The translations under genes were made by a program, and so were the position numbers. Source: Alkaliphilus sp. (GTDB lineage: Bacteria; Bacillota; Clostridia; Peptostreptococcales; Natronincolaceae). Taken from it: a stretch of 6,529 nucleotides of DNA. Under the pieces are notes generated by a model that worked only from the letters and a program-made list of their open reading frames with translations, was not told where the DNA came from and did no database searches. The stretch spans positions 1 to 6,529 of the forward strand of contig JALNXC010000073.1 of the NCBI GenBank assembly GCA_023230535.1. The letters are read 5' to 3'. Shown in pieces: positions 1 through 5,106 of this stretch; the first letter of the stretch is position 1; each line of letters opens with the position of its first letter.

Positions 1-1
1 G

Positions 2-3000
2 GAAGCTATAAGCCACGATGCGGAAGACGAGAGAATGAGGGCGATAGAAAAAATCATAGAGGGAGAAGACTGCATCGTTGTAATATCGATAGAGGCGTTG
101 TTACGTCAATTACCGCCCTCTGCCTCCTATGCCGAAAATCGGATAAGTTTTGAGGTAGGAAAAACGGTGGATCTGGCGGACGTAATTGAAACCTTCGTCT
201 TCCAAGGTTATGAGAGAATGGATATAGTAGAAGAGCGGGGACAGTTCAGCATAAGGGGAGATATTATAGATATTTTTCCGGGGTCTTCGGAAACACCGTT
301 TAGAATAGAATTATTTGGTGATGAGGTGGATTCCATTCGTCGGTTTCAAGTAAATACACAGCGCTCCATGGATGGAGTTGCTTCTGTAAAAATTTATCCT
401 GCCGAAGAAACAATCATAAAGGATTTTGATATAGAGGAAATGTCCTCAAAATTACACAGGGATTATGGATTGCTCAGCAAAAAAATAGATATGGATGCTG
501 AGCGGAATTTAAAAGAAAAACTTGAGGAAATCATAGGAAAATTAAAAGAGTTTGAAAATTTCAAAGGCATAGAGAAATTTTTGCCTTATATATATAAAGA
601 ACCGAGCACATTGTTAGACTATTTTAACAGAGACGCCATTTTTATATTAGATGACCCCAACCGCTTGAGGGAGAAATCCGCCGGATATATAGACGAATTT
701 CGTCAGGGCTTTAATATCCTTATGGAAAGGGGAGAGGTATTTCCAAAACAAGGGGAATTGGTGCTTGACTATAACAGGATAATAGAAAAACTTCAAAAAC
801 ACAGTTTGATTGCACTAAGCCTGTTGCCCCGAGCTATAAAGGATATTCCGATAAAAGAGATAATTAATTTTGATACAAGGCCCATGCAATCCTTTAACGG
901 TAAAGTGGAATTTTTAATAAAAGAGATAAAAAGATTGCAGTATAGGGGTTACAAGACAGTGCTGGTTCCGGGTACGGAGGAGAGGGCAAACAGGCTGTCG
1001 GAACTCTTAAAAAACAATGAAATAAATTCAGGCATTGCTTCAACCGCTAAAAGAAATTTAGTTGCGGGAGAGGCAGTCATAGTCAATGGAAATTTGCGCA
1101 GGGGTTTCGAATATATAAGAAACAAATACGTGCTCATAACAGATTTTGAGATTTACGGTGTTCACAAACAGCAGCGGAAAACAGTCAAAAGAAAAGACGG
1201 TTCCTTGATCAAATCATTTACAGATTTAAATGTAGGGGATTATGTAGTACATGAAGGCCACGGTATCGGGAAATATATAGGGATGGAAGAGCTCAAAATA
1301 GAAGGTGCCACAAAAGAATATTTCAAGATATCCTATCTTGGGGAAGATTTTTTATATGTGCCCGCAGATCAGATGGACCTCATACAAAAGTATATAGGAA
1401 GCGAGGATGCACCCCCAAAATTGAATAGATTGGGCAGTGTTGAATGGACAAAGGCAAAGACAAAGGCAAAAAAAGCGATAGAAGATATGGCGGAAGACCT
1501 GTTAAAACTCTATGCGGAGAGGGAAAGGACCAAAGGATTTGAATTCGGCGGGGATACGGACTGGCAAAAACAATTTGAAGATCTGTTTCCCTATGTGGAA
1601 ACACCCGACCAGTTGAGATGCATAGAAGAAGTGAAACGGGATATGGAAAAAGAAAGGGCCATGGACAGATTATTATGCGGCGATGTCGGATACGGCAAAA
1701 CAGAAGTAGCTATCCGTGCAGCATTTAAGGCTGCCGTGGACAGCAAACAGGTAGCGTTTTTAGTACCCACAACAATTTTAGCTCAGCAGCATTACAACAC
1801 GTTTAAACAGAGGTTTTCGGGATTTCCTATAAACATAGAGATGCTCAGCCGCTTTAAAAGCCCCAAAGAACAAAGGCAGATTTTAGAGGGTATGAGAACG
1901 GGCAATATAGATATAATTATCGGGACTCATAGATTATTATCCAAGGATGTGCGGTTTAAAGATTTAGGATTGCTCGTGGTAGACGAGGAACAACGTTTTG
2001 GTGTAAAGAGCAAGGAAACTTTAAAACAGTTGAAAAAAACTGTGGACGTGTTAACATTAACAGCAACACCCATACCGAGGACTTTGCATATGTCCATGAT
2101 AGGTATTCGGGATGTGAGCATCATCGAAGAGCCCCCCGACGAGAGGTTCCCTGTTCAAACCTATGTACTGGCATATAACGAAGCTATAGTTATAGACGCT
2201 ATCACAAAAGAAATATCGAGGGGCGGGCAGGTATATTATGTGTACAACAGGGTGCAAAACATTCATAGAGTGGCCGACCAATTGGCACAGACGGTACCCC
2301 GGGGCAGAATTGCAACGGCACATGGCCGGATGTCCGAAAGACAGCTGGAAAAGGTGATGCTGGATTATATGAGCGGGGAATATGACGTATTGGTAAGCAC
2401 AACGATTATAGAGACAGGTATAGATATTTCCAATGTAAACACTATAATAATTTTGGATGCGGATAAATTGGGATTGTCGCAATTATATCAGCTGCGGGGT
2501 CGGGTCGGCAGGTCCTACCGCCAGGGTTATGCGTATCTGATGTATGAAAAAGATAAAATGCTCTCCGAAGTGGCGGAGAGAAGGCTTAAAACTATAAAAG
2601 AATTTACCGAATTCGGATCAGGATTTAAAATAGCTATGCGAGATCTGGAAATAAGGGGAGCGGGCAATCTTCTTGGAGGCGAACAACACGGTCATATGGC
2701 GGCAATCGGCTATGATCTATATGTTAAATTATTGGAAGAGACCATGAGACAATTGAAGGGAGACCATGTTGAAAGTCTTGAGGATACAATCATTGAAATC
2801 AATGTCAATGCCTATATTTCGGAAGATTATATCAAAGATCAGGGTCACAAGATAGAAATATATAAGAAAATTGCATCCATACGCAATATGGACGATATGT
2901 ATAAAATAGAGGAAGAGATAAAGGAGCGTTTCGGCAGTATACCGTCGAATACACAAAATTTACTTTTAATTTCATATATAAGGTCTGTTGCGAGGGCTTT

Positions 3001-3217
3001 TAAAATAACATCCGTCACTCAAAACGGAAAAAATATTCGTATTCAGTTCAAAGATGATTCCAGGATAAATGCCGAAAAAATCGGTAATATACTTTATAAA
3101 TATAATAGGGAAGTGATATTTAATGCAACGGCGGAGCCCTATTTTATTTATAGGGTAAATACGACGGATCAGCATAAAATGTTGGAGAAACTGAGAGATA
3201 TTATAGAAGAGTTGTAA
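2..3217 (+). CDS. mfd: Transcription-repair coupling factor Mfd (5'-partial)
   Basis: Mfd is a cytoplasmic dsDNA translocase that displaces RNA polymerase stalled at lesions and recruits UvrA for nucleotide excision repair. The frame is open to the window edge. Codons before the first internal ATG (position 35) read as typical Mfd, so that ATG is not the start. About 1071 residues are visible against a usual 1150-1180, so roughly the first 80-110 are missing. Counting from Met35: the UvrB-like module includes GQFSIRGDIIDIFP (69-82) and FRIELFGDEVDSIRRF (89-104). The CarD-like RNA-polymerase-interacting domain begins near 395 (FTDLNVGDYVVHEGHGIGKY). Helicase motifs follow: Walker A GDVGYGKTE (549-557), DEEQ box (650-653), TATPIPRT, and motif VI RGRVGR (821-826). 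The RecG-like TRG region DLEIRGAGNLLGGEQHGH starts near 870. The C-terminal UvrA-masking domain D7 starts near 920 and ends at TAA 3215-3217. All key motifs look intact, with no frameshift. The only oddity is a small tandem repeat at 1448-1471. Confidence 0.97.
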   Translation, partial: EAISHDAEDERMRAIEKIIEGEDCIVVISIEALLRQLPPSASYAENRISFEVGKTVDLADVIETFVFQGYERMDIVEERGQFSIRGDIIDIFPGSSETPFRIELFGDEVDSIRRFQVNTQRSMDGVASVKIYPAEETIIKDFDIEEMSSKLHRDYGLLSKKIDMDAERNLKEKLEEIIGKLKEFENFKGIEKFLPYIYKEPSTLLDYFNRDAIFILDDPNRLREKSAGYIDEFRQGFNILMERGEVFPKQGELVLDYNRIIEKLQKHSLIALSLLPRAIKDIPIKEIINFDTRPMQSFNGKVEFLIKEIKRLQYRGYKTVLVPGTEERANRLSELLKNNEINSGIASTAKRNLVAGEAVIVNGNLRRGFEYIRNKYVLITDFEIYGVHKQQRKTVKRKDGSLIKSFTDLNVGDYVVHEGHGIGKYIGMEELKIEGATKEYFKISYLGEDFLYVPADQMDLIQKYIGSEDAPPKLNRLGSVEWTKAKTKAKKAIEDMAEDLLKLYAERERTKGFEFGGDTDWQKQFEDLFPYVETPDQLRCIEEVKRDMEKERAMDRLLCGDVGYGKTEVAIRAAFKAAVDSKQVAFLVPTTILAQQHYNTFKQRFSGFPINIEMLSRFKSPKEQRQILEGMRTGNIDIIIGTHRLLSKDVRFKDLGLLVVDEEQRFGVKSKETLKQLKKTVDVLTLTATPIPRTLHMSMIGIRDVSIIEEPPDERFPVQTYVLAYNEAIVIDAITKEISRGGQVYYVYNRVQNIHRVADQLAQTVPRGRIATAHGRMSERQLEKVMLDYMSGEYDVLVSTTIIETGIDISNVNTIIILDADKLGLSQLYQLRGRVGRSYRQGYAYLMYEKDKMLSEVAERRLKTIKEFTEFGSGFKIAMRDLEIRGAGNLLGGEQHGHMAAIGYDLYVKLLEETMRQLKGDHVESLEDTIIEINVNAYISEDYIKDQGHKIEIYKKIASIRNMDDMYKIEEEIKERFGSIPSNTQNLLLISYIRSVARAFKITSVTQNGKNIRIQFKDDSRINAEKIGNILYKYNREVIFNATAEPYFIYRVNTTDQHKMLEKLRDIIEEL

Positions 3218-3237
3218 GAATAATCCACATAAAAGAT

Positions 3238-3244
3238 AGGGGAG
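3238..3244 (+). promoter_or_regulatory. Ribosome binding site of the parvulin gene
   Basis: AGGGGAG lies 8 nt before the ATG at 3253 and supports that start. The whole mfd-to-ATG gap is only 35 bp and holds no hairpin or recognisable promoter, so the gene is probably translated from an mfd read-through transcript. Confidence 0.8.
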
Positions 3245-3252
3245 ATTAAAGG

Positions 3253-4230
3253 ATGAAGTTAAATAAAAAGAGTATAGTGATAATGTTGCTTATAGCGGTT
3301 CTTGTCGTTACAGCCGTAATAGTCACTGTAAATCCCAGGGTGCCGGCGGGATTGAGGGAAGGAATAATAGCTACCGTTAACGGCGAAGAAATTGAGGAAG
3401 AAGAGTACAACCAATTATTAGATTATTATTTGTCGGAGCTTCGCGCCGGTTATGATTTGACAGATGATACGTTAAACAAGGATATAGGTACGGGTATGAC
3501 CCTTTTGGATTCTTTAAAATTAGAAGTGCTGGATATAATCATTATAAACCGGATCATTGCGGAAAAAGCAGCATCAAACAATATCGGGATAGATGAAGAG
3601 GAACTACGGGAATTATACGAAGAAAACCATCTGAGGTTGATTGAAGAAGATGAAGATTATAAAAAGATGATTGAAGATAACAAAATAGACGGGGATTTTA
3701 TAAAGGATCAGATGAGGAAAAATCTATTGAGCCATAAATATAAGACATTTTATTTGGACAAGGTAAAAATAACCGATGAGGCTGCCAAAACATTTTACGA
3801 TGAAAATGGGGAATTGTTTCACACGGAGGAAATAAAGGCAAGACACATCCTGGTAGACGAAGAACAATTGGCAAGGGATATCATCAAAAAAATAGATGAA
3901 GGTGAAGATTTTGCAGAGCTTGCAAAAGAATATTCTACAGAGCCCGGCGCACAAGAGAGTGGCGGTGATTTGGGATATTTTTCGAGGGAAATCAATTTTG
4001 TCTCGGAATTTAAAGAAGCCGCTTTTGCCCTGGAGATCGGGCAAGTGAGCGAACCGGTCAAAACAGAGTTCGGATACCATATAATAACAGTGGAAGATAA
4101 AATAGAAGAGAATGTGGAATTTGAAGATGTTATAGAAGGAATTAAATATTCCCTTAAGGAAACAGACTATCAAAATCATATAGGAGAAATATTTGAAGGG
4201 GCGGATATAGTCAAAAGGGACGAACTATAA
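3253..4230 (+). CDS. Membrane-anchored parvulin-type peptidyl-prolyl cis-trans isomerase (PrsA/SurA-like)
   Basis: This is a 325-residue foldase predicted to act outside the cytoplasmic membrane, catalysing proline isomerisation and chaperoning secreted proteins. Residues 1-6 are basic (MKLNKK) and are followed by an uninterrupted hydrophobic helix, about 7-27. Next comes a SurA/PrsA-like N-terminal chaperone region opening with IATVNGEEIEEEEYNQLL, then an acidic, charged, helix-rich middle. A rotamase (PF00639-type) domain spans about 194-283, with the paired histidines of KARHILV (His198) and FGYHI (His276) and the loop SGGDLGYF (236-243). The catalytic-domain signatures look intact. Unlike Bacillus PrsA there is no lipobox cysteine, and indeed no cysteine anywhere in the protein. 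It is therefore more likely held by an uncleaved N-terminal anchor, or released by signal peptidase, than lipidated. Its place between mfd and spoVT matches other Clostridia as I recall them. I assign no gene symbol because the PrsA and SurA paralogues cannot be told apart here. The client protein is unknown. Confidence 0.92.
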   Translation: MKLNKKSIVIMLLIAVLVVTAVIVTVNPRVPAGLREGIIATVNGEEIEEEEYNQLLDYYLSELRAGYDLTDDTLNKDIGTGMTLLDSLKLEVLDIIIINRIIAEKAASNNIGIDEEELRELYEENHLRLIEEDEDYKKMIEDNKIDGDFIKDQMRKNLLSHKYKTFYLDKVKITDEAAKTFYDENGELFHTEEIKARHILVDEEQLARDIIKKIDEGEDFAELAKEYSTEPGAQESGGDLGYFSREINFVSEFKEAAFALEIGQVSEPVKTEFGYHIITVEDKIEENVEFEDVIEGIKYSLKETDYQNHIGEIFEGADIVKRDEL

Positions 4231-4238
4231 AAATTTAA

Positions 4239-4269
4239 TGAATAAAAAACCATCAATGGTAAAATAATA
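4239..4269 (+). promoter_or_regulatory. Candidate sigma-G (forespore) promoter of spoVT
   Basis: TGAATA (4239-4244) fits the sigma-G/sigma-F -35 consensus GHATR. After an 18-nt spacer, AATAATA (4263-4269) fits the -10 CATNHTA at all but the first base. Bacillus subtilis spoVT is transcribed by sigma-G, so the location is right. The region is very AT-rich, so a chance match is possible, and the missing -10 cytosine weakens the case. Predicted transcription starts near 4276, about 60 nt before the GTG codon. Confidence 0.45.
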
Positions 4270-4297
4270 GTATTACTATAATGATGTAATATATTTT
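4261..4297 (+). repeat. AT-rich inverted repeat around TATAAT upstream of spoVT, possible operator
   Basis: TATTAC (4271-4276) and GTAATA (4286-4291) are perfect inverted arms separated by 9 nt. Outside them AAAATA (4261-4266) and TATTTT (4292-4297) are also complementary, offset by a 4-nt bulge on the left. The central spacer begins with a perfect TATAAT (4277-4282), which has no good -35 at 16-18 nt upstream. AbrB-family proteins bind AT-rich, loosely symmetrical DNA, and SpoVT of B. subtilis is reported to repress its own gene. An autoregulatory operator is a reasonable but unproven reading. Confidence 0.35.
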
Positions 4298-4320
4298 ATT
4301 TAGATTTAGGACTTAAACTT

Positions 4321-4327
4321 GGGAGGG
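4321..4327 (+). promoter_or_regulatory. Ribosome binding site deciding the GTG start of spoVT
   Basis: GGGAGGG lies 10 nt before GTG 4338. With the strongly conserved N-terminus MKATGIVRRIDDLGR, it fixes the unusual start codon. There is no alternative in-frame ATG that would keep the DNA-binding domain. Confidence 0.85.
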
Positions 4328-4337
4328 AATAGATAAG

Positions 4338-4886
4338 GTGAAAGCAACAGGGATAGTAAGAAGAATAGACGATCTGGGCAGAGTAGTTATTCCTAAGGAA
4401 ATCAGGAGAACCCTCAGAATCAGAGAGGGGGATCCTTTGGAGATTTTTACGGGAAGAGACGGCGAAGTGATTTTAAAGAAATATTCTCCGATCGGGGAAT
4501 TAGGTGAGTTTGCTACAGAATATGCCGAATCCCTTCATGAAGCATTACATCATCAGGCGATAATAACTGACAGAGATACTATTATAGCCGTATCAGGCGG
4601 TTCTAAAAAAGATTATACCGAGAAAAAGGTAAGCCTGTCGTTGGAAAAAATTATGGAAAATAGAGAAACCATAATTGCAAACAAAGGCGATAAAATGAGA
4701 ACCATCGCCATAGATGAAAGTGATGAAAAGCAATATACGGCACAGGTTATTACACCGATTGTTACCCATGGGGACCCTATAGGTACGGTTATATTACTTT
4801 CTAAAGAACCGGATGCGGCCATGGGAGAGGTTGAATATAAAATAGCCTCGACGGCAGCAGCGTTTTTATCAAAACAGATGGAGTAG
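4338..4886 (+). CDS. spoVT: Stage V sporulation protein T, AbrB-family transcriptional regulator
   Basis: SpoVT tunes the sigma-G regulon in the developing forespore, activating some genes and repressing others. Loss of it in B. subtilis gives defective spores. The product has 182 residues against about 178 in B. subtilis. Residues 1-50 form the swapped-hairpin SpoVT/AbrB DNA-binding domain. The arginines at 8, 15, 23 and 24, which contact DNA in AbrB, are all present, as are RRIDDLGRVVIPKEIRR and LEIFTGRDGEVILKKYSP. From about residue 56 to the end is a GAF-like domain (AIITDRDTIIAVSGGSKKDY, then TPIVTHGDPIGTVILLSK), thought to bind an unidentified small molecule and to mediate tetramerisation. 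The gene starts with GTG and ends at TAG 4884-4886. It lies 107 bp after the isomerase gene with no terminator between them, so it may be read both from its own promoter and from upstream. A strong terminator follows it. Nothing in it looks damaged. Confidence 0.97.
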   Translation: MKATGIVRRIDDLGRVVIPKEIRRTLRIREGDPLEIFTGRDGEVILKKYSPIGELGEFATEYAESLHEALHHQAIITDRDTIIAVSGGSKKDYTEKKVSLSLEKIMENRETIIANKGDKMRTIAIDESDEKQYTAQVITPIVTHGDPIGTVILLSKEPDAAMGEVEYKIASTAAAFLSKQME

Positions 4887-4913
4887 TATAACAGTATTAT
4901 TCTGTCAACACGT

Positions 4914-4950
4914 AGGGGCGGACCTGTGTGTCCGCCTCTTTAATATTTTT
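4914..4950 (+). terminator. Rho-independent terminator after spoVT, formed by a GC-rich palindrome
   Basis: A 10-bp stem pairs 4914-4923 (AGGGGCGGAC) with 4930-4939 (GTCCGCCTCT), with a single G-U pair and the 6-nt loop CTGTGT. The T-rich tail TTTAATATTTTT follows at once. This is a textbook intrinsic terminator 27 nt after the spoVT stop. The arms are much more GC-rich than the surrounding DNA, and the motif GTAGGGGCGG...CCGCC resembles dispersed palindromic repeats I recall from clostridial genomes. The terminator may therefore be a repeat put to use. Confidence 0.88.
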
Positions 4951-4956
4951 GTTTTC

Positions 4957-4985
4957 TTTTCAGGGGATGGTTTTTTTGTTATAAT
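4957..4985 (+). promoter_or_regulatory. Sigma-A-type promoter of spoVB with extended -10
   Basis: TTTTCA (4957-4962, 4 of 6 matches to TTGACA) lies 17 nt before a perfect TATAAT (4980-4985), which carries the extended -10 TG at 4977-4978 (TGTTATAAT). The expected start is near 4992, giving a leader of about 115 nt. Because the spoVT terminator lies just upstream, this promoter is the likely source of spoVB mRNA. A sigma-E promoter, as used for B. subtilis spoVB, was not convincingly found. Confidence 0.65.
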
Positions 4986-4989
4986 GGTC

Positions 4990-5064
4990 AGGGGTGGGCC
5001 TGTCGGTTGATCGAATATACGACAGAAGGCCATATGAAAACGGAGGGCCCATGTGCCTGCCGCT
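4990..5064 (+). repeat. Interrupted GC-rich palindrome in the spoVB leader, homologous to the spoVT terminator hairpin; may fold as a three-way junction
   Basis: The outer arms AGGGGTGGGC (4990-4999) and GCCTGCCGCT (5055-5064) pair at 9 of 10 positions, two of them G-U. They align base for base with the terminator arms at 4914-4939, and one A-T pair there is replaced by G-C here. Where the terminator has a 6-nt loop this copy has 55 nt. Those contain a perfect hairpin CTGTCG/CGACAG (5000-5005 with 5020-5025), stacked directly on the outer stem, and a weaker GGCC/GGCC pairing (5028-5031 with 5046-5049). An alternative helix TGGGCC/GGCCCA (4995-5000 with 5046-5051) excludes the first two. It matches no riboswitch consensus I know. 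It may be a decayed repeat, a structured leader, or both. Confidence 0.5.
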
Positions 5065-5093
5065 CGAAATTCACTATTATGATATTTAAAACC

Positions 5094-5100
5094 GGGAGGA
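5094..5100 (+). promoter_or_regulatory. Ribosome binding site of spoVB
   Basis: GGGAGGA lies 6 nt before ATG 5107 and identifies that codon as the start. I see no obvious partner in the leader that would hide it. Confidence 0.85.
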
Positions 5101-5106
5101 AAATTT

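Noticed and set aside
35..37. ATG at 35 as the mfd start
   Set aside because: The same frame is open from position 2 and upstream residues (EAISHDAEDER) fit Mfd. The product would also lack part of the UvrB-like module, so this is an internal methionine.
1380..2482. Several minus-strand open frames of 60-141 codons inside mfd
   Set aside because: They lie opposite strongly conserved helicase motifs, lack good ribosome binding sites, and have low-complexity hydrophobic or cysteine-rich translations. They are shadows of the coding strand.
3724..4179. Minus-strand open frame of 151 codons opposite the isomerase gene
   Set aside because: It is rich in Phe, Ile, Tyr and Cys, as expected from reading the AT-rich acidic coding strand backwards. 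It shows no domain or ribosome binding site.
4216..4227. C-terminal RDEL of the isomerase resembling an ER retention signal
   Set aside because: The organism is bacterial, so the tetrapeptide is coincidental.
4891..4905. ACAG-N7-CTGT dyad just after spoVT
   Set aside because: It is only four base pairs and does not extend. It is too weak to call a terminator or an operator.
5013..5038. Sigma-E-like promoter (GAATATA ... CATATGAA) in the spoVB leader
   Set aside because: The -35-like part is good, but the 11-nt spacer is too short and the -10 matches only about 5 of 8 positions. It also lies within the structured repeat.
4990..5064. Hammerhead or other small ribozyme suggested by the three-way junction
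   Set aside because: The hammerhead core CUGANGA is absent, and I see no matching core of another self-cleaving class.
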